Assembly: GCA_900544575.1 (NCBI GenBank)
Contig: UQVO01000017.1
Span: forward strand, 1 to 31,353
DNA length: 31,353 nucleotides
Direction: 5' to 3'
Source of the DNA: an uncultured Eubacteriales bacterium
GTDB lineage: Bacteria; Bacillota; Clostridia; Christensenellales; CAG-917
Under the pieces are notes generated by a model. The model searched no databases. It was not told the origin of the DNA and worked only from the letters and a program-made list of their open reading frames with translations. Within the stretch, counting starts at the first letter, position 1, and the number at the start of each line of letters is the position of its first letter. Of this stretch, positions 18,127-26,559 are shown piece after piece. Made by a program: the position numbers and the translations under genes.

Positions 18127-18438
18127 CCCACGGTTGAAGTGTAATTTTGCGCGGATAAAAGGCGAGTTATGCAAAAAGACGGACGCGGCGCGTCCGTCTT
18201 TTCTTTTGCGCTGCGGCAATCAAAGCGGAGGGAAAATGACGGCTGAGAGACGTCGGGGGAGGAAGAGCGCGCAGGCGCGGAGACGGATAAAACGGGTGGG
18301 GAAAAGAGGGGCAAACGGACGGACAGACCGACTGCCGCCGTGACATAAAAGTTTGATTTTTCGGGAGCGGAAGAGTTAGTTTTGCTCCGCCGACCGAGCT
18401 GTCCGTCCGCGCAGATTACGCAGAAGGAGGCAGCAGCA
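18127..18438. other. Gap of 312 bases between tadA and a small lipoprotein gene
   Basis: It contains the tadA terminator at 18174-18210. The remainder (about 18211-18420) shows no convincing gene. A weak promoter-like pair for the small gene (TTGATT at 18353-18358 and TTAGTT 17 bases on) is too poor to rely on. Confidence 0.6.
18174..18210 (+). terminator. Terminator of the walJ-tadA operon
   Basis: AAAAGACGGACGC (18174-18186) pairs perfectly over 13 bp with GCGTCCGTCTTTT (18190-18202) around GGC, and TTTTCTTTT continues the tract. Confidence 0.92.
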
Positions 18439-18651
18439 ATGGACAAGAAAAAGATAGCTTTCATTGTCATCACCGTGATTTCCGTCGCCGCGTCGCTCAT
18501 CGCGTGCGCACTCGGTCTTCCGTACACTCCCGTCGATGTGGACTACGAGTGGACGGAAACGGACGTCGGGTCCGACGCGGACGCCGCGTCGGATGCGGCG
18601 TATGCCATGGTCACGGAGGGCGGCGTCTCCGCCGTTACGGGGACGGTCTGA
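18439..18651 (+). CDS. Small (70-residue) putative lipoprotein
   Basis: MDKKK is followed by about 17 hydrophobic residues ending in the lipobox LIAC (Cys23), then a short acidic mature part (about 47 residues) rich in Asp, Ala and Val. A strong AGAAGGAGG site precedes the ATG at 18439, good evidence that this short frame is translated. It could also be a single-pass membrane peptide. It stands alone between two terminators. No family is recognised. Confidence 0.7.
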   Translation: MDKKKIAFIVITVISVAASLIACALGLPYTPVDVDYEWTETDVGSDADAASDAAYAMVTEGGVSAVTGTV

Positions 18652-18692
18652 CGCCCGGAGTCGGCACATCTCCGCCGTGCGGGCGGGGAGCG

Positions 18693-18722
18693 GAAAGCGC
18701 GGAGGACACCCTCCGCGCTTTC
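18693..18722 (+). terminator. Probable terminator after the small lipoprotein
   Basis: GAAAGCGCGGAGG (18693-18705) pairs perfectly with CCTCCGCGCTTTC (18710-18722) around ACAC. The T-run (GCGCTTTT) follows only after a few GC bases, so efficiency is uncertain. Confidence 0.65.
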
Positions 18723-18850
18723 GCGCTTTTCGGGAGAGCGGATGAGGAAAGTTTCCGCCGCGCGGCGCATAGAATGGCATAATGCACGGCGCGCCGAAAA
18801 CGCCGCGCGCGTACGCCGCGGGCGCATATTACAAAGAAAGGAGAAGAGTT

Positions 18851-19900
18851 ATGGATATGCCTTTGAAGATATGGTTTGTCGAAAGCGGGCACTCGGAAAG
18901 GAAGCTGCTCGGGCGCAGCGCGGAGGAATATCTCCTGCGAGAGTTTTCCGCTTTCGACACGGAAAAAGTCGCCTCTGAGAGCGAGTGCCGCTTTGAGGAA
19001 GGGCGGCTGGACGTCGTCATACCGCTCGATATGCCTCTCGTCACCGTCGGGGATGTCGAGAGAGGGGCGGAATACGTGAAAAAGCACAGCCTAGGAGTGC
19101 TTGCGCTCGGCGGGGCGGCGTCGGGAGCGAAGATAGTCCGCAGCGAAGGGGGCAGAAGCGGCTATTTCATTTCCTCTCCGCACTTCGTCAAAGTTGATAG
19201 TGCAAAAAACGTCCGCTTGGTGTATAATCAATTGAAAGAGAGAATAACCGATAGACTGCTGGAAGCGGGGGTTTTCGTTTTCGACCCCGCAAACACCGTC
19301 GTCGACGACACCGTGCGCATTGCCGCGGGGGCGGAAATTCTTCCGTTTTGCAAAATCGAGGGGGACACCGTCATTGAGGCGGGCGCGTCGGTGGAGGGCT
19401 CTCACATCTCCGACTGCCGCATAGAGGGCGGCGCAGAAGTCGTTATGTCGCACCTTGCGGACACGCGCGTCGGCGCGGGGAGCACGGTGGGACCTTTTGC
19501 GCGTCTGCGCGGCGCGGTCGTGGGCAAAGGCTGCCGCGTGGGCGACTTTGTCGAAATCAAGAATTCCGTCTTCGGCGACGGCGCGAAGAGCGCGCATCTC
19601 GCCTACATCGGCGACGCGGACGTGGGCGGCGGCACCAACGTGGGGTGCGGGACGGTGTTCTGCAATTACGACGGGAAACGGAAACACCGCACTTCGGTGG
19701 GCAGGGACTGTTTCATAGGGGCGAACGTGAATCTCGTCGCGCCCGTGAGCCTCGGCGACGGAGCGTTCGTCGCCGCGGGCACCACCGTCACGCAGGATGT
19801 GGAAAAGGACGGTTTTGCGATAGGCAGAAGCCGTCAGGTGAACAAGACGCGCCGCGCAGAGGGCGCGGAAAAAGACTTCGGAGGCGGAGATAAGGCATAA
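18851..19900 (+). CDS. GlmU homologue: intact acetyltransferase domain, remnant uridyltransferase domain
   Basis: The C-terminal half (from about residue 140) is a left-handed beta-helix like that of GlmU, which acetylates glucosamine-1-phosphate with acetyl-CoA. Conserved stretches include GPFARLRG, VEIKNS, AHLAYIGDADVG (catalytic His), FCNYDGKRKHRT, APVSLGDGAFVAAGTTVT and AIGRSRQ. The N-terminal half is only about 140 residues instead of about 250. It lacks the nucleotide loop LAAGxGTRM and the LPKVLH lysine, keeping only a PLDMPLVT segment like the family GD(V/M)PLI and the linker KNVRLVYNQL. The start at 18851 follows AAAGGAG; total length is 349 residues against about 455 for full GlmU. 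It lies beside pth and mfd, the classical Firmicutes glmU locus, though prs and ctc are absent. It should act as an acetyltransferase only, so uridylation would have to come from another enzyme. Confidence 0.88.
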   Translation: MDMPLKIWFVESGHSERKLLGRSAEEYLLREFSAFDTEKVASESECRFEEGRLDVVIPLDMPLVTVGDVERGAEYVKKHSLGVLALGGAASGAKIVRSEGGRSGYFISSPHFVKVDSAKNVRLVYNQLKERITDRLLEAGVFVFDPANTVVDDTVRIAAGAEILPFCKIEGDTVIEAGASVEGSHISDCRIEGGAEVVMSHLADTRVGAGSTVGPFARLRGAVVGKGCRVGDFVEIKNSVFGDGAKSAHLAYIGDADVGGGTNVGCGTVFCNYDGKRKHRTSVGRDCFIGANVNLVAPVSLGDGAFVAAGTTVTQDVEKDGFAIGRSRQVNKTRRAEGAEKDFGGGDKA

Positions 19901-19924
19901 CGCGCTCCGCCGGAGGGAGGGCGT

Positions 19925-20503
19925 ATGTATGTCGTGGTCGGGCTGGGAAACCCCGGCGCGCGTTACCGCAACACTTATCACAACATCGGTTTTATGACCG
20001 CGGACGCGCTTGCGAAGAAGTGCAAGCTCCGCTTTGCGGGCAAGGAATGCGCCGCGCTCACCGCAAAGGGCAAAATCGGGGGCGTGCCTTTCGTGTTGGC
20101 AAAGCCGCAGACTTTTATGAACCTGTCGGGCGAGAGCGTGAAACAGCTCGTGCGCAAATACTGCGACGGCACGGACGAGCTCATCGTCGTTTACGACGAC
20201 GCGGACCTGCCCGTGGGCAGAATGCGTTTCCGCGAAGAGGGGAGCGCGGGCACGCACAACGGGATGCGGAGCATAGTCGCGGAGCTTGGCACCACGTCTT
20301 TCAAGCGGCTGCGCATAGGCATAAAAACGGACGAACTCGCGGCAAAAGAAGTTGACATAGTCGATTTGGTGCTTTCAAAGGTCGATTATGCGGACAAACA
20401 GGCGATAGACAAATGCGTTGACGAGGCGGCGGAAGCCGTCGCCGAACTCATTGCCGGCAAGGATATACAAAGAATAGAAGAGAGAATCAACAGAAGGAAA
20501 TGA
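19925..20503 (+). CDS. pth: Peptidyl-tRNA hydrolase
   Basis: Pth releases peptides from peptidyl-tRNA that drops off ribosomes. The 192-residue protein has the motifs VVGLGNPGARYRNTYHNIGF (catalytic His20), KPQTFMNLSG, VYDDADLPVG and GSAGTHNGMRSI. The last is usually GSAGGHNG, so Thr replaces a Gly next to the functional His-Asn pair. GGAGGGAGG precedes the start. The stop overlaps the mfd ATG, so pth and mfd are coupled, as in Bacillus where spoVC precedes mfd. Confidence 0.96.
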   Translation: MYVVVGLGNPGARYRNTYHNIGFMTADALAKKCKLRFAGKECAALTAKGKIGGVPFVLAKPQTFMNLSGESVKQLVRKYCDGTDELIVVYDDADLPVGRMRFREEGSAGTHNGMRSIVAELGTTSFKRLRIGIKTDELAAKEVDIVDLVLSKVDYADKQAIDKCVDEAAEAVAELIAGKDIQRIEERINRRK

Positions 20504-23500
20504 CGCCCGAATTGCTCAGAGTAGAAGGCATGGGGGAGGGGCTGGACAGTTTTGCCCGGCTGGGTTCCGCGCGCCTTCCGAGGGAGCTTGCCGCCGTTTC
20601 CGCCGTCGGAATTACGGACGGCGCAAAGGCGCATCTTGCGACGCGCATTCCCGGCAAAAGGATTTACGTCGCGCCCGACCCGCTTGCGGCGCGCGCGATG
20701 CTTTCCAAGATTTCTTCCTTCCCCGACGTCAGAGCCGTTTTCCTTCCCCACCGCGACGACGTGCTGGTCTGTCGGAAGGGTTATGCGGCGCGCAGCTCGC
20801 GAGAGAGGGCGGCGGCGCTTTGCAGGCTTGCCTGCGGCGACGCGGATATAGCGGTGGTGTGCGCGGACGCGCTTATGCAGCGTTTTCCGCGGGCGGAAGT
20901 CGTGAGAGCGTTCACGCTGACGCTGGAAAAGTCGGGCACGCTCACCCCGCAGGAAGCGGCCGACAGACTCGCGGCGGCAGGTTACTCGCGGCGGGATATG
21001 ATATCGGAAGAGGGAGAATTCGCCCTGCGCGGCGACATCCTCGACATATATTCGTCCGACGGCACGGCGGTGCGCGTCAACTTTTTCGACGACCTCATTG
21101 AAAACATAAAGACGATAGACCTTTCCTCTATGCTTTCCGTGGACGAGGTGGAAAGAGTGACGGTGCCTCCCGCAAGCGACGTGCTGTTCACCGCGGAGGA
21201 CGCGGCGCGGGTTTCGTCCGCACTTGCGGCAAGGGGAGGCAACGCGGTGGCGTCTTCGCTGTGCGACAGGGTGCGCGAGGGCGCGCTGCCTGCGGAATTT
21301 GCGTGGGCGGCGGTGTTTTCGGAGGACAATTCCGCGTTTTTGTTCGACTGTTTCGGCGCGCCCGCGGAGGGCGAAGCGCCCCCGACGGTCATTTTCGACG
21401 AGCCGAAAATAATTTCGGAAAAGCTCACGGTGCTGGAAAAGGAATTCCGCGGCAGGCTGGCGCCGCTTGCGGAAGCGGGCGAAATTCTGCCCGAGCATTC
21501 CGCCGCGCTGTTTTCTTCGAACGAGGTCAGGCGCAGAATAATGCTTGCGCGGAAGGCGGCGTTTTCCGCGCTGTCGCTCGGCAATCCGCTCTTCGAGCCG
21601 ACCAAGATAATCAAACCGAAATGCCGTCCCGTGACCAAATACTATCTCGCTCCGGACAGCATAGGGCAGGACCTGCGCAACTTTATCCTCAACGGCTTCC
21701 GCACCCTCATATGCACGGGGAGCGCGGAGCGCGCGAAGGGGGTGCGCGACAGTCTTTTCGAGCAGGAAGTGTATGCCGAGATTTCCGCTGACGGGAACGG
21801 CGGCGCGTCCGTGCTTGTCACGCCCCTGCGCATAGAAACGGGCTTTGTCTATCCTGCGGAAAAGGTCGCCGTCATCGGCGTGTCGGAGTGCGTCGGGAAA
21901 CGCCGCGGAGAGGACGTGTCTGCGCCGAAAACGCAGTTTATCGCACCGAAAGCTGGTGATTATGTGGTGCATCGCGTGCACGGCGTGGGTCTGTGCGAGG
22001 GCACGACGATAATGAAAGTCGGCGAATTCGAGAAGGAATACGTCGTGCTGCGATACCGTGACGGGGACGTGCTTTACGTCGCGACGGACCAGACGGACAA
22101 CTTGCAGAAATTCGTCGGCGAGGAGCACCCGAGGCTCAACAAGATAGGGGGCAAGGAGTTTGCGCGCGAAAAGGAAAAGGTGAGAAAGTCCGTGCGCAAG
22201 CTCGCCGTCAATCTGCTGAAACTTTATGCGGAGAGGGAAAAGCGCAAGGGGCGCGTCTATTCTCCCGACACCGTCTGGCAGAAAGAGTTCGAGGACGCGT
22301 TCGAATACGAAGAAACGGCGGACCAGCTCAAAGCCATAGAAGCGGTCAAACAGGATATGGAGCAGGGCAGGATAATGGACAGGCTGCTGGTCGGCGACGT
22401 CGGCTTCGGAAAGACGGAGGTCGCCTTCCGCGCAATGTTCAAGACCGTGCTGGACGGCAAACAGGCGGTGCTTGTCGCGCCCACCACCATACTCGCAAGG
22501 CAGCACCACGAAAATCTCGTGAAGAGGCTGGAACCTTTCGGCATAGAGTGCGCGCTGCTCACGCGGCTTCAGACTCCCGCCGAGAATGCGGAAACCGCAC
22601 GCAGGCTTGCGGACGGAACCCTGCATATGGTCATAGCCACCCACAAAGTGCTGTCCAAGGACATAGAGTTCAAGGACCTCGGACTTCTGGTGCTGGACGA
22701 GGAACAGCGATTCGGAGTGGAGCACAAGGAACTGCTCAAAGAGCGCAATCCGCTGGTCAACGTGCTCACGCTTTCCGCGACGCCGATACCGCGGACGCTC
22801 AATATGGCGCTGTCGGGAGTGAGGGACATCTCCCTTCTGGAAACCGCGCCGCGCGGGCGACTGCCTGTGCAGACTTACGTCACGTCCTATTCCGACGCGC
22901 TGGTTGCGGACGCCGTGACGAGGGAATGCGCGCGCGGCGGTCAGACGCTGATACTTCTCAACGACATACAGGGGCTGGAATCCTTCGCGGCCAAACTCAG
23001 AGGTATGCTGCCGCCCGAAACGGGGATAATCACGGCGCACGGACAGATGGCGGGCGGCGAGCTGGAAAAGCGCATTGCGGCGTTTTACGAAAAGAAATAC
23101 GACGTGCTCGTCGCGACCACGATAATAGAAAACGGCATAGACCTTCCCGACGCAAACACCCTCGTCGTGGTGGATTCCGGCAGGTTCGGGCTGTCGCAGC
23201 TTTATCAGCTGCGCGGAAGAGTGGGCAGGCGCGGGGTGCTGGCGCACGCCTATTTCACCGTCCCCGACAACGGCGCGCTTACCGCCGACGCGGAGAAACG
23301 TCTGCGCGCGCTGATGGAGAATACGGAGATAGGCAGCGGTTTCCGCGTCGCGCTCTCCGACCTTTCCATACGCGGAGCGGGCAATCTGCTGGGAGCGGAG
23401 CAGCACGGGCACATCGAGCGCGTGGGCTATGAGATGTACATCGAACTGCTCAACGAGGCGGTGGAAGAGATGCGCACGGGCCGCCGTCCCGAAGAGGCGC

Positions 23501-23943
23501 GCGAAGTGGAGATGAAAGTGGACGTGCCCGCGTATATCCGCGAGGGATACGTCAGCGGCAGGGACAAACTGCGCATCTACAAGCGCATCGCGAAAGTCGC
23601 GACGCCCGCGGAGAGGGACGAACTTGTCGCGGAACTTGCGGAAGTGTACGGCGCGCCCGACGCCGCGCTCGTCAATCTCATCGACGTCGCGCTGCTCAAA
23701 AATCTGTCCCGCGGCTTCGGAGTGTCGCGCGTCATAATCAACCGCAACGGCGCGGGAGTGAACTTTGCGGACGCGGAAGTTTATTCCGACGAGGCGCTGA
23801 TGAAGACGGTCGCCGCCCACCGTGACGACGCGGTGCTGAGCACCGCCGTGCCGCCCGCGCTCGTGTTCGACGTCCGCGGCATATCCAACACGGACAAACT
23901 CGCCAGACTCATTTCCTTCTTCGAGGAGGCGCTTTCGGCTTGA
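20500..23943 (+). CDS. mfd: Transcription-repair coupling factor Mfd
   Basis: Mfd is an ATP-driven translocase that removes stalled RNA polymerase and recruits UvrA to damage in transcribed strands. The 1147-residue protein has the typical size. Domains in order: a UvrB-like N-terminal part (EGEFALRGDILDIYSSDG near 170), the CarD-like RNA polymerase interaction domain (GDYVVHRVHGVGLCEG from about 485), the RecG-like helicase core with Walker A GDVGFGKTEV near 632, DEEQRFG near 733, and LSATPIPRTLNMAL, then the C-terminal TRCF domain. The ATG overlaps the pth stop (ATGA). No strong terminator follows; a short AAGCC/GGCTT stem at 23991-24006 is weak. Confidence 0.97.
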   Translation: MTPELLRVEGMGEGLDSFARLGSARLPRELAAVSAVGITDGAKAHLATRIPGKRIYVAPDPLAARAMLSKISSFPDVRAVFLPHRDDVLVCRKGYAARSSRERAAALCRLACGDADIAVVCADALMQRFPRAEVVRAFTLTLEKSGTLTPQEAADRLAAAGYSRRDMISEEGEFALRGDILDIYSSDGTAVRVNFFDDLIENIKTIDLSSMLSVDEVERVTVPPASDVLFTAEDAARVSSALAARGGNAVASSLCDRVREGALPAEFAWAAVFSEDNSAFLFDCFGAPAEGEAPPTVIFDEPKIISEKLTVLEKEFRGRLAPLAEAGEILPEHSAALFSSNEVRRRIMLARKAAFSALSLGNPLFEPTKIIKPKCRPVTKYYLAPDSIGQDLRNFILNGFRTLICTGSAERAKGVRDSLFEQEVYAEISADGNGGASVLVTPLRIETGFVYPAEKVAVIGVSECVGKRRGEDVSAPKTQFIAPKAGDYVVHRVHGVGLCEGTTIMKVGEFEKEYVVLRYRDGDVLYVATDQTDNLQKFVGEEHPRLNKIGGKEFAREKEKVRKSVRKLAVNLLKLYAEREKRKGRVYSPDTVWQKEFEDAFEYEETADQLKAIEAVKQDMEQGRIMDRLLVGDVGFGKTEVAFRAMFKTVLDGKQAVLVAPTTILARQHHENLVKRLEPFGIECALLTRLQTPAENAETARRLADGTLHMVIATHKVLSKDIEFKDLGLLVLDEEQRFGVEHKELLKERNPLVNVLTLSATPIPRTLNMALSGVRDISLLETAPRGRLPVQTYVTSYSDALVADAVTRECARGGQTLILLNDIQGLESFAAKLRGMLPPETGIITAHGQMAGGELEKRIAAFYEKKYDVLVATTIIENGIDLPDANTLVVVDSGRFGLSQLYQLRGRVGRRGVLAHAYFTVPDNGALTADAEKRLRALMENTEIGSGFRVALSDLSIRGAGNLLGAEQHGHIERVGYEMYIELLNEAVEEMRTGRRPEEAREVEMKVDVPAYIREGYVSGRDKLRIYKRIAKVATPAERDELVAELAEVYGAPDAALVNLIDVALLKNLSRGFGVSRVIINRNGAGVNFADAEVYSDEALMKTVAAHRDDAVLSTAVPPALVFDVRGISNTDKLARLISFFEEALSA

Positions 23944-24024
23944 AGCTTGCCGCCGCGACGGGCGCGCTCTGTTTTTTCCTTGCCGTGAAGAAGCCCTTAA
24001 AGGCTTTATTTGTGCGTAAAACGC

Positions 24025-24053
24025 TTGCGGGTACGCCCGCGTGTGTGTATAAT
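24025..24053 (+). promoter_or_regulatory. Promoter of the foldase-like lipoprotein gene
   Basis: TTGCGG (24025-24030) and a perfect TATAAT (24048-24053) are 17 bases apart. Two small dyads are superimposed: GCGGG-TACG-CCCGC (24027-24040) across the -35 and spacer, and TTGTT-GATT-AACAA (24064-24077) just after the expected transcription start. Either could be an operator. Confidence 0.75.
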
Positions 24054-24100
24054 GGTCATACTATTGTTGATTAACAAGTGATTATCTTTTCGGAGAGTAT

Positions 24101-26467
24101 ATGAAAAAAAGAATCGCTGTCGCAATGGTCCTCGTGATTTTGCTGTCCGTATGTGTCGGCACTCTCGCAGGCTGCGACGAAATCATCAAGCTGAACGAAG
24201 AACGCGACGCCAACCAGGTGGTCGCTTCCGTGAGTTACGCGGGGCAGACCGCCTATGTGTACAAGTACGAGCTGTCAATCAGCTTCAACTCTTACGCTTA
24301 CGTCTATCACAATTACTACGGTTTGTCCTACGAGGCGGCGGCGGACTATCTGCTGCAATCCCTCGCCCAGCGCGAACTGCTCGTGCTGTTTGCCAAGGAC
24401 GAACTCGTGAGAAGGCTCAACGAAGAGGACGGCGGAAGCCGCACCGCGGCGACGACCGACATTGCCGACCTGCTTTCCGGCAGCGAACTGAACCGCGCGA
24501 TAGAGAACGTCAACGACGATTTGCTTTCTTCCGTCAATTCCGCGCTCGAAAGCCTCATCAACCTCGGCAACAATTCTTCGACGGACGGTTCCGGCTCCGC
24601 GGACGAGTATGAGGAATACACGGGCAGCGATGCCATCACCGTGCGCTTCGACTCGCAGGGCGGCAGCTCCGTCGACCGTCAGCGCATAAAGAGCGGCACC
24701 ACCGCTTTCGAGCCCGACGACCCCACATACGACGGCTATACGTTCTACGGCTGGTATACCGACGCGGCGTGCACGGACGGCAACGAATTCGATTTCTCCA
24801 CCGTGCTCACCGAAAGCACGACGCTTTATGCGAAGTGGGTGGAATACACCGAGCCCCGTCCCGTGCGTGAAGAGACGGCAGAGGACCCCGACGCGGATTA
24901 CGACCCCGATTACGACCTCCCCGAGGCGGAGTGGTCGCCCCGTGCGCTGGATGAAAACGGACGCCTCACCGACGCTTACCGCGCGCTCATCACGAGCGGT
25001 GAAGTGGAGCTCGACTGTCTGTCTTCCTATTCCTCTGCGAAAAAGGCGGAATATCTCGAACAATATCTCGATTCCGCGGTTGAGGACGTCGCAGACGACC
25101 TCGATTCGCTGCACACGAGCTACGAATACTATTATCAGAACGAGCTGAAAACCCTGCTCATCACCAAGCTCGAAAGAGTGATAGGTTCTTCCGCGTCCGT
25201 GACCGACGAAGAAGTCCTCGCGCGTTTCGAATCCCTCGTGGCAAAGAACAAGGAGACGTTCAGCGACGACGCGTCCTACGAAACCGCGCTCACCGACGCG
25301 CTCGCCACGACTTATTATCACAGATACACCTCGCCGGACAGCCGCTACGGTTTTGTGGCGAACATCCTGCTGCGTATGTCCGACGACGACCTCGCCATCC
25401 TCACTCGAATGGTGGAGGACGGCAGCTACAACGGCAATACGTATGTCATCGAACAGAAACGCGACGAGCTGCTTAACGCTATGTCGATAAAGGTCAGCAA
25501 TCCGGATTACGACCCCGATTACGTGTGCGACAACCACACCTGCGAAAGCGGTTCGGACTGCGACCCGATGACCTGTCCCAACCACTCCTGCATAAACGAC
25601 GAACCGACGATTAGCGGAGCGGGCTACAACCAGATTATCGATTTCGCCTACAATGCCGAAACGGAGTCCTTCGAAATAGTGTACAACGTCACCGTGTGTC
25701 CCGCTATGGCATATCTTCCCGACGAAGTCCCCGCATTCGGAAGCGGCAAAACCGTCGGCATAGTGCAGCAGATTTACAACAGCTTGAAGGCAATCACCGA
25801 CGCGACGGTAGACGGCATTGACGGACACGTCCTGTCCAAGGTCGAGAGCGTCTACTGGATTCGCGAAATGGCGACTGCGTGGCTGTATCTCGTCGGCGAC
25901 GATACGGGCAGCACTTCTTCCGACAGCAACAACGGCGGGCTCGGATATCTCGTCGCGCCCGAAGACGCCGAAACCGACATCTCGTATATCGACGCTTTCA
26001 ACGAGCAGGGGCGTGCGCTTATCGCAAACGGCACCGGCTCTTACGTGAGAAATGCAGAGAATGGAGCGGCGAAGGACAACTTCTACGTCTTCGGTGACAA
26101 TTTCATCGAAAGCGGTTCCACGAGCAGCGCGTATGCGGGAATCTTCATCCTCGTCTGCACTTACGTCCCCTACGATACGAATGCGTGGGTGCCCACGTTC
26201 GACGATGACGGCAACGTGACGGGAGAGCGTCAGCTCACGGCGGACGATTTCACCGAAGAGGGAGTGCTTCCTCTCGATTACGTCGTCGAATACGGCGCGA
26301 CGCTCGAAGAGTGCGTCACCATCCGTCAGCAGATAGAGGAGACGATTCTCACCAGCAAGCAGGCGGCGCTCTACGAAGAAGCGGCGAACGCGTTCGGCGT
26401 CGAGAATTATCAGAACATTTCCTACAACCGCAGCGCGTACGAGTCGCTCTGGAAAGACCTCGACTGA
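24101..26467 (+). CDS. Large lipoprotein resembling SurA/PrsA-type foldases, with an InlB-like repeat
   Basis: The 788-residue protein has a signal peptide ending in the lipobox LAGC (Cys25), so it is anchored outside the cell membrane. Residues about 35-105 (ANQVVASVSYAG...SLAQRELLVLFAKDEL) look like the N-terminal helical part of SurA/PrsA chaperones. The end (KQAALYEEAANAFGVENYQNI) looks like the matching C-terminal helix. A Listeria-Bacteroides/InlB-type repeat lies at about 180-247 (VRFDSQGGSSVD...YDGYTFYGWYTDA...TTLYAKWV). A clustered Cys/His segment with two CxNHxC motifs lies at 476-497. No complete parvulin isomerase domain is recognised. The ATG at 24101 follows GGAGAG. It could aid folding of exported proteins; a surface-binding role is equally possible. 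Confidence 0.82.
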   Translation: MKKRIAVAMVLVILLSVCVGTLAGCDEIIKLNEERDANQVVASVSYAGQTAYVYKYELSISFNSYAYVYHNYYGLSYEAAADYLLQSLAQRELLVLFAKDELVRRLNEEDGGSRTAATTDIADLLSGSELNRAIENVNDDLLSSVNSALESLINLGNNSSTDGSGSADEYEEYTGSDAITVRFDSQGGSSVDRQRIKSGTTAFEPDDPTYDGYTFYGWYTDAACTDGNEFDFSTVLTESTTLYAKWVEYTEPRPVREETAEDPDADYDPDYDLPEAEWSPRALDENGRLTDAYRALITSGEVELDCLSSYSSAKKAEYLEQYLDSAVEDVADDLDSLHTSYEYYYQNELKTLLITKLERVIGSSASVTDEEVLARFESLVAKNKETFSDDASYETALTDALATTYYHRYTSPDSRYGFVANILLRMSDDDLAILTRMVEDGSYNGNTYVIEQKRDELLNAMSIKVSNPDYDPDYVCDNHTCESGSDCDPMTCPNHSCINDEPTISGAGYNQIIDFAYNAETESFEIVYNVTVCPAMAYLPDEVPAFGSGKTVGIVQQIYNSLKAITDATVDGIDGHVLSKVESVYWIREMATAWLYLVGDDTGSTSSDSNNGGLGYLVAPEDAETDISYIDAFNEQGRALIANGTGSYVRNAENGAAKDNFYVFGDNFIESGSTSSAYAGIFILVCTYVPYDTNAWVPTFDDDGNVTGERQLTADDFTEEGVLPLDYVVEYGATLEECVTIRQQIEETILTSKQAALYEEAANAFGVENYQNISYNRSAYESLWKDLD

Positions 26468-26492
26468 CGCGAACGGGGCATAAGGATAACGG

Positions 26493-26527
26493 AAAGCGCC
26501 GCACGGGAAGTGCGGCGCTTTGGTTTT
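26493..26527 (+). terminator. Terminator between convergent genes
   Basis: AAAGCGCCGCAC (26493-26504) pairs perfectly with GTGCGGCGCTTT (26510-26521) around GGGAA, followed by GGTTTT. It lies between the plus-strand lipoprotein and the minus-strand hydrolase and may serve both. Confidence 0.82.
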
Positions 26528-26559
26528 ACCGTTCATTCGGTTTTTGACTTAAAATCCGG

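Noticed and set aside
19194..19228. TTGATA and TATAAT inside the GlmU-like gene
   Set aside because: The spacing is 23 bases, too long for sigma70, and nothing starts nearby that needs it. It falls within the conserved linker coding region.
20386..23820. Very long open frame opposite mfd, and a similar one opposite the lipoprotein at 24275-26536
   Set aside because: Same cause as above; composition is Arg/His/Val-rich and no ribosome site or family motif is seen. mfd is clear on the plus strand.
23991..24006. Terminator after mfd
   Set aside because: The stem AAGCC/GGCTT is only five base pairs with a poor T-run; too weak to list as a feature.
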